Shown piece by piece: positions 1 to 8,780 of a DNA stretch of 64,000 nt. The position numbers and the translations under genes were made by a program. Every line of letters starts with the position of its first letter. Positions within the stretch are counted from its first letter, which is position 1. Under the pieces are notes generated by a model, which searched no databases, was not told the DNA's origin, and saw only the letters and a program-made list of their open reading frames with translations. Location of the stretch: positions 124,001 to 188,000 of the forward strand of contig CAVTES010000009.1 of NCBI GenBank assembly GCA_963733885.1, given 5' to 3'. This DNA comes from JACVRW01 sp963733885 (GTDB lineage: Bacteria > Actinomycetota > Thermoleophilia > Solirubrobacterales > Thermoleophilaceae).

Positions 1-1
1 G

Positions 2-457
2 AACACGGGCTACGGGGTGGTTGTTTCACGCGGCAGCACGCTCGCGGCGCTCGACGGCGGCGTGATCGAGACGCGTCCCGGCGCCCCGATCGAGCGGCGG
101 CTGTCGGACATCCATGCGCGGGTGTGCGACCTGATCGCCGAGCACCGGCCCGTCGCGCTCGCCGTGGAGGACCTCTACTTCGGCCGCAACGTCCACTCCG
201 CCTTCGCCGTGGGCCAGGCGCGCGGCGTGGTGCTGCTCTCGGCCGGCATCCACGGCGTCCCCTGCTTCTCCTACACCCCCCAGGCGGTCAAGCAGGCGGT
301 CTGCGGCTCCGGCTCGGCGGCCAAGGAGCAGGTGCAGCGGATGGTCGGCGCCCTGCTCTCCCTGCCGGAGCCGCCCACGCCCGACCACGCGGCGGACGCC
401 CTCGCCGTGGCCATCTGCCACGCCAACGGCGCGCCCCTCGAGGCGGCTCTCGCATGA
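2..457 (+). CDS. ruvC: RuvC Holliday-junction resolvase, 5' end cut by window edge
   Basis: Endonuclease that cleaves Holliday junctions after RuvAB branch migration. The frame is open from base 2 and reads NTGYGVVVS, the end of the usual RuvC beginning, so the gene is entered a few codons in and an ATG near base 17 is not the real start. An internal acidic position is visible in AVEDLYFGRN, and the C-terminal pair of catalytic acids in TPDHAADALAVA. The first catalytic Asp would lie left of the window. About 152 residues are present, close to family length. It is followed after 58 bases by ruvA and then ruvB, the standard operon order. Confidence 0.93.
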   Translation, partial: NTGYGVVVSRGSTLAALDGGVIETRPGAPIERRLSDIHARVCDLIAEHRPVALAVEDLYFGRNVHSAFAVGQARGVVLLSAGIHGVPCFSYTPQAVKQAVCGSGSAAKEQVQRMVGALLSLPEPPTPDHAADALAVAICHANGAPLEAALA

Positions 458-515
458 GGCGCTGGCGGCGGTTGAGACGGCGCCTGCCGCTGCGCCGGAG
501 AAGGCGGGCGTTCGC

Positions 516-1094
516 GTGATCGCGTCCGTACGCGGCGAGGTCCTCACCCGCCTGCCGGGCGAGGTCGTGATCGAGGCGGCCGGAGTGGGCTACCGGATGG
601 CCGTGTCCTCCGAGACTTTCGCCGCCGTCCCACAGGCCGGCAGCGAGACGCGGCTCTTCACCCACCTCGTGCTGCGTGACGACGGCATGCACCTGTTCGG
701 CTTCGCCAGCAAGGCCGAGCGTGAGCTCTTCCTGATGCTGATCGGCGTCCAGTCGGTGGGCCCGAAGGTCGCGCTGGCGGTGCTCTCGGGCGGGACCCCG
801 CGCGAGCTCCTCAACGCCATCGCCTCCGGCGACACCGCCCGCTTCCAGGCTGTGCCCGGCATCGGCAAGCGCACCGCGGAGCGAATCATCGTCGAGCTGC
901 GCGAGAAGGTGGCCGGCAAGGTCTCCGACGAGATCGTCGTGCGACGCACATCGACGGACGATCCGCGCTCGCTCGCGCGGGAGGGCCTGCTCGGGCTCGG
1001 GTTCTCGCCGCAGGAGGCCGACAAGCTGCTCGACAGCACCGACGGCGATACCCCCGAGGAGCTGATCGCGAGCGCGCTGAAGGGGGCGCGATGA
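516..1094 (+). CDS. ruvA: RuvA Holliday-junction branch migration subunit
   Basis: DNA-binding subunit of the RuvAB motor; tetramers hold the four-way junction while RuvB pumps DNA. The 192 residues match family length. An OB-fold-like N-terminal domain covers roughly residues 1-62. Two helix-hairpin-helix motifs follow: IGVQSVGPKVAL near residues 72-85 and VPGIGKRTAERI near 108-119. A short C-terminal domain that contacts RuvB follows from about 145. The start is GTG at 516, reading MIASVRGEV as expected for the family. Its stop overlaps the ruvB start in an ATGA, which implies translational coupling. Confidence 0.96.
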   Translation: MIASVRGEVLTRLPGEVVIEAAGVGYRMAVSSETFAAVPQAGSETRLFTHLVLRDDGMHLFGFASKAERELFLMLIGVQSVGPKVALAVLSGGTPRELLNAIASGDTARFQAVPGIGKRTAERIIVELREKVAGKVSDEIVVRRTSTDDPRSLAREGLLGLGFSPQEADKLLDSTDGDTPEELIASALKGAR

Positions 1095-2125
1095 CCATCC
1101 GCACGCCGGGCGCGGAGCGCATCCAGGACCCCGTGGCGCTCCCGGAGGACGACCTCGACCGGTCGCTGCGACCCAAGCGGCTGGAGGACTTCGTCGGCCA
1201 GGAGCGGGTGAAGGAGCAGCTCGGCGTGTTCATCGAGGCGGCGCGCGCTCGCGGTGAGGCGCTCGACCACGTGCTGCTGGCCGGCCCGCCCGGGCTCGGC
1301 AAGACCTCGCTGGCGCACATCGTGGCCAACGAGCTGGGCGTGGAGTTCACCCTCACGGCCGGGCCGGCGCTCGAGCGCAAGGGCGACGTGGCGAGCTACC
1401 TCACGGGCCTCGAGCCCCGCAGCGTGTTCTTCGTCGACGAGATCCATCGCCTCCCGCGCGCGCTCGAGGAGACCTTCTATCCGGCCATGGAGGACCGCAA
1501 GCTCCCGATCACGGTGGGCCAGGGGGCCGGGGCGAAGGTGGTCACGCTCGACCTGCCCGCCTTCACCATGATCGGCGCCACCACCCGCGCGGGCCTTCTC
1601 ACCACTCCGCTGCGCGACCGCTTCGGCGTCTCGCACCGGCTCGACCTTTACACGCCGCCCGAGCTCGGCCGGATCGTGCGCAGGTCTGCCGGAATCCTCG
1701 GAGTGGAGATCGACGACGAGGGGGCGGAGGCGATCGCGTCGCGGTCGCGCGGCACGCCTCGGGTGGCGAACCGCCTGCTCAAGCGGGTGCGCGACTTCTC
1801 CGAGGTGCGCGGCGCGGGCTCCATAGACGCGCGCGTGGCCCGCGAGGCCCTGGAGCTTCTCGAGGTCGACGAGGCCGGCCTCGACCGGCTCGACCGGGAC
1901 ATCCTGCGCGCGATCTGCGAGAAGTTCGGCGGCGGCCCGGTCGGGCTTTCCACGCTCAGCGTGGTGGTTGGGGAGGAGTCCGACACGATCGAGGACGTCT
2001 ACGAGCCCTACCTGCTCCAGCAGGGCTTCCTGATGCGGACCCCGCGGGGTCGCGTGGCCACGGACCTCGCGTTCGCCCACCTCGGGCTCGAGACGCCGCG
2101 CGACGCCGAGCAGCGGCTCTTCTGA
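1091..2125 (+). CDS. ruvB: RuvB Holliday-junction branch migration ATPase
   Basis: AAA+ hexameric motor that drives branch migration at RuvA-bound junctions. The protein is 344 residues, normal for the family. Walker A is GPPGLGKTS with Lys71. Walker B is VFFVDEIHR with Asp116/Glu117. The sensor stretch GATTRAGLL and the arginine-finger stretch PLRDRFG follow. The C-terminal winged-helix domain ends in the usual TPRGRVAT segment. The ATG lies inside the ruvA stop (ATGA). No disruption is seen. After the stop the sequence changes to degraded accessory DNA. Confidence 0.97.
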   Translation: MTIRTPGAERIQDPVALPEDDLDRSLRPKRLEDFVGQERVKEQLGVFIEAARARGEALDHVLLAGPPGLGKTSLAHIVANELGVEFTLTAGPALERKGDVASYLTGLEPRSVFFVDEIHRLPRALEETFYPAMEDRKLPITVGQGAGAKVVTLDLPAFTMIGATTRAGLLTTPLRDRFGVSHRLDLYTPPELGRIVRRSAGILGVEIDDEGAEAIASRSRGTPRVANRLLKRVRDFSEVRGAGSIDARVAREALELLEVDEAGLDRLDRDILRAICEKFGGGPVGLSTLSVVVGEESDTIEDVYEPYLLQQGFLMRTPRGRVATDLAFAHLGLETPRDAEQRLF

Positions 2126-2172
2126 CACCCATCGAGGTTCAGCCGGACCGCGGTCAGGGAATCCTCGCAACG

Positions 2173-2609
2173 TCGTGGCCGGTTTCTCCACCAGGGCCGG
2201 CGAGCTCGACTGGCCGCCTGTCCACGCTGAAGGCGGCGCGGGCGGCGTTCACGGCGCAGCTGCTGAGCGCCGCGGCGACAGTGAGCGCTCGCAACCTCGC
2301 GGCGGGCGCCGACGCGTACGTCGAGACCGACACCGGGGCGGTGCCGCCCGGCTGGGTCTGAGACGAAGCGGCGACCAGTTTGGGCAAGAAGACGACCGTG
2401 AAGGTCGACGGGGTGACCGGTCACAGGCCGACGACGAGCGGCTGGCCAACAAGGCGGCCGGATTCTCTTCGACGCCGAAGGGCTACAGCTGGCATCACGT
2501 GGAGGACTGCAAGCACATGCAGCTGGTGCCGACCAAGGTCCACCGTCCGACGACTCACAGCGGGTGCGTGCAGATGCTCCGTAACGGCATCGTCGACCCC
2601 GCGGGCTAG
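2173..2609 (+). pseudogene. Remnant of a polymorphic toxin ending in a WHH-type HNH nuclease domain
   Basis: Protein-like sequence persists in at least two frames. At about 2221-2361 one frame reads a helical Ala-rich stretch (TAQLLSAAATVSARNLAAGA) ending in a stop; it resembles the end of EspC/WXG-like type VII secretion N-domains, a weak resemblance. From about 2424 another frame reads ANKAAGF, GYSWHHVEDCKHMQLVP and HRPTTHSG, stopping at 2609. This is the characteristic ending of WHH-family HNH/Endo VII toxins: Trp-His-His core followed by MQLVP and a downstream His. No single frame joins the parts and I find no start. A SUKH immunity-type gene follows 11 bases later, the arrangement expected of a toxin-immunity pair. 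Confidence 0.62.
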
Positions 2610-2620
2610 AACGGGCGGCA

Positions 2621-3091
2621 ATGGCAGTCGACTTCAGGCAAGCATTTCCACCCGCCTCGGAGGAAGAAATCGACCGGGTCGAGGGCCAGCTCGGCGTGGA
2701 GCTTCCGGATGACTATCGGAACTTCCTTCGCAGCCACAACGGCGGCTGGTTGGAGGACAACTTCCTCCCGGGACAAAACGCGAGCGCGCGCTACCTCTTC
2801 AGCGCCGGCGACAACGGCGACGAGGACATCTTCGACCTCGAGGAGGCCGCAGACTTCTACTCCGTTGCCTCCGAAGCCGATCCGGTAATCCCTCCCGATC
2901 TGCTGCCGGTGGGGCAGGACAGCTTCGACAACGTCCTCTGTCTCATGGTGCACGGCGACGACCGAGGTGCCGTCTACTTCTGGGAGCACGACGTGCCGGT
3001 CGAGAACGGTGGGCTCGTGCGAATCGCCGGCAGCTTCGAGCAGCTCTACAAGGAGTTGCGCCCGGCGTCGGAGCTCGACGACGACTCGTAG
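2621..3091 (+). CDS. SMI1/KNR4 (SUKH) family protein, probable immunity protein
   Basis: 156-residue cytoplasmic protein of the SUKH superfamily, which commonly neutralises nuclease toxins of contact-dependent or type VII systems. Family signs are the N-terminal PASEEEIDRVEGQLGVELP, then DDYRNFLRSHNGG, a central LLPVGQDSFDN and GAVYFWEHD, and the final helix with FEQLYKEL. It is acidic with no signal peptide or membrane segment. The ATG at 2621 follows the toxin remnant's stop by 11 bases. With the adjacent WHH nuclease degraded, it may now be an orphan immunity gene. The family call is strong; the partner assignment rests on context. Confidence 0.85.
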   Translation: MAVDFRQAFPPASEEEIDRVEGQLGVELPDDYRNFLRSHNGGWLEDNFLPGQNASARYLFSAGDNGDEDIFDLEEAADFYSVASEADPVIPPDLLPVGQDSFDNVLCLMVHGDDRGAVYFWEHDVPVENGGLVRIAGSFEQLYKELRPASELDDDS

Positions 3092-3225
3092 CCTCGCCGG
3101 TTCGACAAGTAGGTCGTATTGAGTTAGTTCATCGCCGGTCGCTGAGGCAGTCAGGGTCCGCGAAGCGGGCTCCATCCGGCGATCGCCCTACCGTCCGCAG
3201 CCGGACCGAAAGCGATGGCGAGGAG

Positions 3226-3843
3226 ATGTCGATGAACGAGCTTGAAGGCGCCAATCCAATCGCACCCGATCGAGGCCACGGTGGCGTCGTCGTGCAGATC
3301 AAGGTCAAGCTGCTGGGGGTATCCAAGCCGCCGGTCTGGCGGCGGCTTCAAGTCCGCGCCGACACCCGCCTCGATTGCCTGCACGAGGCGATCGTGGCCG
3401 CGTTCGGCTGGCAGGGCTACCACATGCACGTCTTCAGCAGCGGTGCCGAGGAGTTCGGGGTGCCCGACCCCGAGCTCGGGTTCATCGACGAGCGTCGGGT
3501 GAGCCTCGGCGAGCTGATCCGCGGCGTCGGCGACCGGCTCCGCTACACCTACGACTTCGGCGACGACTGGGAGCACGAAATTGTGGTCGAGGAGCTACTC
3601 GACGCCGACGCCGAGGTCCACTACCCAGTCCTCATGGCCGCCAACGGGGCTTGCCCGCCCGAGGACTGCGGCGGCACCTGGGGATACAAGGAGCTAAAGG
3701 AGATCCTCGCCGATCCCAGCCACGACCAGCACCAGGAGATGCTCGCCTGGCTTGGCCTCGACGACGCCTCCGAGTTCGACCCGGGCCGGTTCGATGCCGA
3801 CGAGATCGAGGAGGAGCTCGCCCTCAGCGGCGCTAGCCGCTGA
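3226..3843 (+). CDS. Plasmid pRiA4b ORF-3-like family protein
   Basis: 205 residues. Family signs are QIKVKLLGVSKPPVWRRLQV near the N-terminus, then a His-containing GWQGYHMHVF, RYTYDFGDDWEHEIVVEE in the middle and GGTWGYKEL near the C-terminus. This is the pRiA4b ORF-3 family (also near IS1096 TnpR-like proteins), which is widespread on plasmids and accessory regions and has no established function. The ATG at 3226 gives a 20-residue leader before the domain; a second in-frame ATG two codons later is also possible. It stands alone between the SUKH gene and the zinc-ribbon/PAS gene. Confidence 0.82.
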   Translation: MSMNELEGANPIAPDRGHGGVVVQIKVKLLGVSKPPVWRRLQVRADTRLDCLHEAIVAAFGWQGYHMHVFSSGAEEFGVPDPELGFIDERRVSLGELIRGVGDRLRYTYDFGDDWEHEIVVEELLDADAEVHYPVLMAANGACPPEDCGGTWGYKELKEILADPSHDQHQEMLAWLGLDDASEFDPGRFDADEIEEELALSGASR

Positions 3844-3945
3844 TCGCCCAAACGGCATGACCCGCTTACTCAAGACAGTAGGTCGAGACCCATCCAGGGG
3901 CCCGACCTTCTAGCCTCGGGGCGCCTCTTCTAGCATGAGGCGTTC

Positions 3946-4389
3946 ATGCCGATCTTCATCTGCCCGAACTGCGGGGACCGCAGCGTGTCCACGGAGCGCA
4001 CCGCCGGCTTCCAGGAGCGCGCCCGCGGCTGCAAGAAATGCGGGTTCGGCTTCCTATTCGAGCTCCTAGACGACTACTACCCCGCTCCCAACGCGGCCTT
4101 CTTCCTGCTCGACCAGCAGGGCCGCCTGATCGGCACCGGCCGCGGCGCCCGCGAGCTGACCGGCCTGGGTGACCTCGACGTGATCGGCCGCCCGGTGATG
4201 GAGGTGCTGCGGCTGCAGTTCGAGAACGGCGACGACCACATCGCCACGGCGCTCGAGTGGGGCGTGCGCGTGCTCAACAAGCAGGTGGTGGTGCACGCGG
4301 AGGGCGACCGCCCGGAGCAGGCCAAGGCCGACATCTTCCCCGCCTATGACGAGGACGGCGGCCTCCTCCTCGTCCTGACGCCGGGATGA
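3946..4389 (+). CDS. Zinc-ribbon plus PAS-like domain protein
   Basis: 147 residues. The N-terminus carries CPNC (residues 6-9) and CKKC (about 29-32), a four-Cys zinc ribbon. A PAS-like fold follows: PNAAFFLLDQQGRLIGTGRGARELTG and then a segment ending LTPG. No output domain is attached, so it probably acts through a partner. Its stop overlaps the secDF start (ATGA at 4386-4389), suggesting co-translation with the secretion genes. A role in protein export or stress sensing is only inferred from position. Confidence 0.72.
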   Translation: MPIFICPNCGDRSVSTERTAGFQERARGCKKCGFGFLFELLDDYYPAPNAAFFLLDQQGRLIGTGRGARELTGLGDLDVIGRPVMEVLRLQFENGDDHIATALEWGVRVLNKQVVVHAEGDRPEQAKADIFPAYDEDGGLLLVLTPG

Positions 4390-6503
4390 CCAGCCGCACC
4401 CGCAATTACGCGATCCTCGGCGTGGTGGCGATCCTGTTGGTGCTCGCCGCGCTCGTGATCGTGCCGGGCTCGCCGCTGTCGAAGGACACCAAGCTCGGCC
4501 TGGACCTCGAGGGCGGCATCGAGCTCGTCTACGAGGGCCGGCCGACGCCGCAGGTGCCCCAGGTCACTCCGCAGGCCGTGGACGACGCGATCGAGACGAT
4601 GCGCAAGCGCGTGGACGCGCTCGGCGTGTCCGAGCCCGAGATCCAGCGCTCGGGGGCGGAGCAGATATCGGTCGGTCTGCCGGACGTGACGAACGCCGAG
4701 CGCGCCCGCGAGCAGGTCGGGACCACCGCACAGCTCCAGTTCTACGACTGGGAGCCGAACATCCTCACCGACACCGAGGTCTACTCGGGCGGCGACGGCC
4801 TCTACGACGCCACGCTGGCGGCGTCGAAGGAGAAGGGCAAGGCCGAGAAGACGGACGTAGTGCCGGGCTCGGGCGACACGCCCGAGGAGGCCGACCGCAA
4901 GAACAACACCCAGGACGACCGCTACTACCTGTTCGGCCCCGACAAGGCGCCGATCGGGCCGGACAAGCAGCCGGTCCGCACGGAGACGTACGAGCCCTCG
5001 GCGAACTGTGAGGAGCTGCTCGCCGACTACGACGCCGAGCCGGGTGAGCCGAACAAATACGAGAAGGGCACCGAGTGCCTCACCGAGCTCGAGGCGCTAG
5101 GCCCGGGCGGTCCGCCGGACGGTTCGCGCGTGATAAAGGTCCCCGAGGGCGTCGTGGTCGTCGAGCAGGAGCGCCAGCCGAACCAGCCGCCGCAGATCAA
5201 GCGCTTCACGGTGCTGGAGGACGACTCGGAGCTGTCCGGCGAGGACATCCGCAACCCCGAGGCGAGCACCGACCCGAACACGAGCGCTCCGGTCGTGCAG
5301 ATGGAGTTCAGCGACGAGGGCCGCGAGGCCTTCGCGCGCGTGACCAAGCGGATCGCCGAGCGCGGCTTCAACCAGTCCACCCTCAACCCGGGGGTGCCGC
5401 GCGACCAGTTCCTGCAGAGCTTCGCGATCACGCTCGACGACCAGATCGTCTCGCTGGCCACGATCGACTTCCAGGAGAACCCCGAGGGCATCGACGGGCG
5501 GACGGGGGCCGAGATCCAGGGGGTCGGCAGCTTCGACGACGCCAACGACCTCGCGGAGAGCCTGCGCATCGGCGCGCTGCCGATCGAGCTGAAGCTGATC
5601 TCTGAGACGCAGGTATCGGCGACGCTCGGCCAGCAGGCGCTCGACCAGGGTCTGGCGGCCGGCGCCGCGGGCCTCGCCCTCACGATCATCTTCCTGATCG
5701 TCTTCTACCGCGTGCTCGGCCTGGTGGCCACGGGAGCGCTCCTGATCTATGCGGTGCTGCTGTTCGCGCTCGTCAAGCTGATCCCGATCACGCTCACCCT
5801 CCCGGGCATCGCCGGCCTGGTGCTGACCCTGGCGGTGGCGGCCGACGCCAACATCGTCATGTTCGAGCGAATAAAGGAGGAGGTGCGGGCGGGCAGATCG
5901 ATCCCGGCCGCCATCTCCGCCGGCTACTCGAAGGCGCTCAGGACGATCATCGACGCCAACGTCGTGACGATCGGCGTGGCCTTCATCCTCTTCACGCTGG
6001 CCACGGCCGGGGTGAAGGGGTTCGCGTTCACGCTCGGCGTCGGCACGATCATCTCCCTGTTCACGGCCGTGCTGGGCACGTCGGCCATCCTCGGCTCGAT
6101 GGCGCGCTCGCGGCTGCTGCGGCGGCCGAGCGCGCTGGGTGCCGGGCCGGAGCGCGTGGACTTCTCGCGCTTCGACTTCATGGGCAAGTCGCGCTGGTTC
6201 TTCTCGGCGTCGGGCGCGATCCTGGCGGCGGGTGCGCTCGCGATCGCCGGGCTCGGGATCAACTTCGGCATCGATTTCGAGTCGGGCACGCGGATCGTCG
6301 CGCCACTCGAGCAGGCGGCGAGCGTGGACGACGTGCGCGACGCGCTCCAGCCGCTCGGGTTCGGCGACGCCAAGATCCAGGAGGTCGACGACCCGGAGCT
6401 CGGCCAGAACGTGAAGCAGATCTCGGTGGCGGAGCTCGAGCCCGACGAGGTGGACGAGGTTCGAGCGGCGCTCGACGACGAGTTCGGCGTGGCCGCGGGA
6501 GGA
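4386..6503 (+). CDS. secD: SecD fused to the N-terminal part of SecF; reading frame breaks near 6500
   Basis: Membrane proton-driven accessory subunit of the Sec translocon. Residues 1-about 575 are SecD: a first membrane helix, KLGLDLEGGIELVYE, a long extracytoplasmic P1 region with an acidic insert, then FYRVLGLVATGALLIYAVLL and LAVAADANIVMFERIKEE with its membrane helices. Without a stop, SecF begins near residue 590 (SRFDFMGKSRWFF, then GLGINFGIDFESGTRI). After EFGVAAGG the frame is lost: the expected continuation SSSSIGPTFGEQIA is in another frame from about 6505. Dropping one G from the run GGGAGG would restore it. The unbroken frame to 8357 runs through nonsense and into a different gene, so the long ORF is not one protein. 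Confidence 0.88.
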
Positions 6504-6504
6504 T

Positions 6505-7603
6505 TTCTCCTCGAGCTCGATCGGGCCCACCTTCGGCGAGCAGATCGCGCGGACCGCGCTGATCGCGGTGATCGCCTCGCTGCTGCTGATCGCGATCTAC
6601 ATCGCGTTCCGCTTCGAGGTCAAGTTCGCGGTTCCGGTGATGATCGCCCTTGCGCACGACCTGCTGATCACCGCGGGCGTGTACGCCCTGACCGAGCGGG
6701 AGCTGACCACCGCGACGGTGGCCGCCCTGCTCACCATCATGGGGTACTCGCTGTACGACACGATCATCGTGTTCGACCGAATACGCGAGAACGTGCCGCG
6801 CATGCCGCGCGCGACCTTCTCGCAGATCGCGAACCGGTCGATGTCCGAGGTGCTCACCCGATCGCTGGCCACGAGCTTCACGGTGCTCATGCCGGTGGGG
6901 GCGCTGCTTCTGTTCGGCGGGCAGACGCTGAAGGACTTCGCGTTCGCCCTGCTCGTGGGCGTGGCGTCGGGCGCCTACTCGTCGATCTTCATCGCCACTC
7001 CGGTGCTTGTGGAGTGGAAGGAGCGCGAGCAGGTGTACATGCGCCGCCGCCGGCTGGTCATGGAGCAGCACGGCGGCCTGGTGCCGGCGTTCGCGACCGG
7101 TTCGTTCGCGGAGGAGACGGCCGTGCCCGCGGCTCCCGTCGCCGCGGCGTCGGCGACGCCGGGAGAGCCGCTCCACGCGCGCCTCGCGCCGCGCGGCGCA
7201 GCGCCGCTCGGGTGCCGCGCCGCCTCAGAGCGCGCCGCCGCCGGCCGCGCCACCGCCCGCCGCGCCACGGCCGGCCGCCGCGCCCCCGCCCGAGGCAGCG
7301 CCGCCGGCCGCCGCGCCCCCGCCCGACGCGGGCGCAGCCGAGCCTCCGGTCGAGCCGCCGCCGCCCGAAGCGCCCACCCCGGCGCCCGAGCCCGCCCCGC
7401 CGGCCGAGCAGTCTCGGCCTTCCGAGCCGTCCCCGCCTGCCGAGCCGTCCCCGCCCGCCGAGCCCGCTCCGGCCGGTGACGGCGCGCCGTCGTCCCGCCC
7501 CGCCTCGCGCACCACGTCCACAGCCGGCGACGGGACGTCGACGCAACGTTCGAAGCCAAAGCCGAAGCGCCAGCGGGCGAGAAAGAAGCACGGTCGCCGA
7601 TGA
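6505..7603 (+). CDS. secF: SecF C-terminal membrane domain and Pro-rich tail, out of frame with the preceding part
   Basis: Continues the SecD-SecF fusion in the next frame. Residues read FGEQIARTALIAVIASLLLIA, FRFEVKFAVPVMIALAHDLL, MGYSLYDTIIVFDRIRENV, RSLATSFTVLMPVGALLLF, then VYMRRRRLVME: the SecF helices with the conserved YDTIIVFDRIREN motif. Between about 7160 and 7225 the frame shifts again into a Pro/Ala/Glu-rich tail that ends in RARKKHGRR at 7603, and the stop overlaps the next start (ATGA at 7600). The basic ending supports the third frame as the true C-terminus. Whether the two shifts are real or assembly errors cannot be told from sequence alone. Confidence 0.8.
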
Positions 7604-7899
7604 GCCTCGTCGTCTGGGTCATGATGGGAATCGCGGTCTGGCACTTCACGGTGTTCGTCCCCGACCGCTTCTGGGGCGGCATCGTCGGGGCGTTCTGCGC
7701 GGCCTTCATCGCGGCCGGGGTGTTCGGCTTCCTCGTGAACGGAGCCACTGTCCCCGGGCGGAGCGAGACGGACCTGATCCAGGCCCTGATCGCCATTCCG
7801 GGCGCCGCGATCGGGCTCGCGCTGTCGTACTGGTACGGCGCTCGCGTGGACCGCGAGCACGGGCTCGACCACGGTTTCACTCGCGCCGGCTCGCACTGA
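7600..7899 (+). CDS. Small conserved membrane protein
   Basis: 99 residues with about three hydrophobic segments: an N-terminal VVWVMMGIAVWHFTVFV, then GGIVGAFCAAFIAAGVFGFL, and ALIAIPGAAIGLALSYWYGA. A short charged, His-containing tail follows (DREHGLDHGF). The start overlaps the secDF stop and the stop overlaps the next start (TGATG at 7897-7901), so the gene sits in one transcript with its neighbours. No named family is recognised; the topology suggests a small integral membrane protein. Confidence 0.72.
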   Translation: MSLVVWVMMGIAVWHFTVFVPDRFWGGIVGAFCAAFIAAGVFGFLVNGATVPGRSETDLIQALIAIPGAAIGLALSYWYGARVDREHGLDHGFTRAGSH

Positions 7900-8357
7900 T
7901 GGAGCCGCTCCGGGCGAGCGTCACAGTCGAGACGCCACGCGAGCGCGCCTTCGAGCTGTTCACCGAGGGGATGGGCACGTGGTGGCCGAAGGAGTTCTCC
8001 TGGTCGCAGGACAAGCTCGAGGAGATCGGCATCGAGCCGCACGAGGACGGCTTCGCGTACGAGCGCGGCCCGCGCGGCTTCACGGTCCACTGGGGCCGCG
8101 TGACGGCCTGGGATCCGCCCGCGCGCCTGGTGCTCCTTTGGCAGATCGCAGGCGACCGCTCGCCGCAACCCGATCCCGACCGGTCGAGCGAAGTAGAGAT
8201 CCGCTTCGACGAGCAGGACGGCGCGACGCTCGTGGAGGTGGAGCACCGCGCCTGGGAGCGCCACGGCGACGGGGCGCAGGAATACCGCGACGGCTTCGAG
8301 CAGGCGGGCGCCTGGCCCTACGCGCTGGAGCGCTTCGCCGTGGCCGCGGCGAAGTGA
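7899..8357 (+). CDS. SRPBCC/AHSA1-like domain protein
   Basis: 152 residues of the START-like helix-grip superfamily (activator of Hsp90 ATPase homologue 1 type). Signs are SVTVETPRERAFELFTEGM at the N-terminus, GTWWPKEFSW, the central VTAWDPPARLVLLWQI, EIRFDEQDGATLVEVEHRAWER, and a C-terminal helix with GWPYALERF-like spacing (AWPYALERFA). Such proteins bind hydrophobic ligands in a deep cavity; the ligand here is unknown. ATG at 7899 overlaps the upstream stop, and its own stop overlaps the next gene's ATG at 8357. Confidence 0.85.
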   Translation: MEPLRASVTVETPRERAFELFTEGMGTWWPKEFSWSQDKLEEIGIEPHEDGFAYERGPRGFTVHWGRVTAWDPPARLVLLWQIAGDRSPQPDPDRSSEVEIRFDEQDGATLVEVEHRAWERHGDGAQEYRDGFEQAGAWPYALERFAVAAAK

Positions 8358-8764
8358 TGATGTCGCACGCGGACGTCGAGTTTGTGCGCGAGGGCTATGA
8401 GGCGCTGGCGCGCGGCGACATGGAGACCTTCACGACGCTGTCGCGCGAGCACCTCGGCCCGGACTTCGAGTTCCACCACGTCTGGGACGGCCGCGTCTTC
8501 AGGGGCTTCGAGGGGACGATGGAGTGGATCTCCGACACGCGCGAGACCTGGGAGGACTACAGCCAGGAGGTCGAGGAGATGATCGAGCTCGGCGACGACG
8601 TGGTGGTGGTACTCCGCATATCGGCGCGGGGCGGCGGCAGCGGCGTCCCGGTGGCGCAGGAGCTCGCCGTCCTCTGGACGTTCGAGCACGGCAAGGCGAT
8701 CAAGGCCCGTTCGTTCACCTCGCGCGAGGAGGCGCTGGAGGCGGCCGGGGTCGCGGGCGACTGA
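8357..8764 (+). CDS. NTF2-like/SnoaL-type protein
   Basis: 135-residue cone-shaped NTF2-like fold. The pattern HADVEFVREGYEALARGDME, followed by a region around the aromatic-rich EFHHVWDGRVFRG, then beta strands VVVVLRISARG and AVLWTFEHGKAIKARSF, is typical of SnoaL-like proteins that bind or isomerise small ligands. Two consecutive ATG codons start at 8357 and 8360; the first overlaps the previous stop. The gene ends 16 bases from the convergent cupin gene. The specific ligand is not predictable. Confidence 0.8.
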   Translation: MMSHADVEFVREGYEALARGDMETFTTLSREHLGPDFEFHHVWDGRVFRGFEGTMEWISDTRETWEDYSQEVEEMIELGDDVVVVLRISARGGGSGVPVAQELAVLWTFEHGKAIKARSFTSREEALEAAGVAGD

Positions 8765-8780
8765 CGGGTCACCCGGGCCA

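Noticed and set aside
590..2191. Minus-strand 533-residue frame opposite ruvA and ruvB
   Set aside because: Arg/Glu/His/Leu-biased translation with no motifs, and both ruvA and ruvB are certain on the plus strand; typical high-GC antisense shadow.
6975..8264. Minus-strand 429-residue frame over secF tail and the small membrane protein
   Set aside because: Ala/Arg-rich complement of the Pro-rich tail; no recognisable domain.
4386..8357. Single 1323-residue open frame
   Set aside because: It passes out of SecF near 6503, reads Arg-rich nonsense for about 1.4 kb, and only by chance joins the SRPBCC gene at 7899. Conserved SecF sequence is in other frames.
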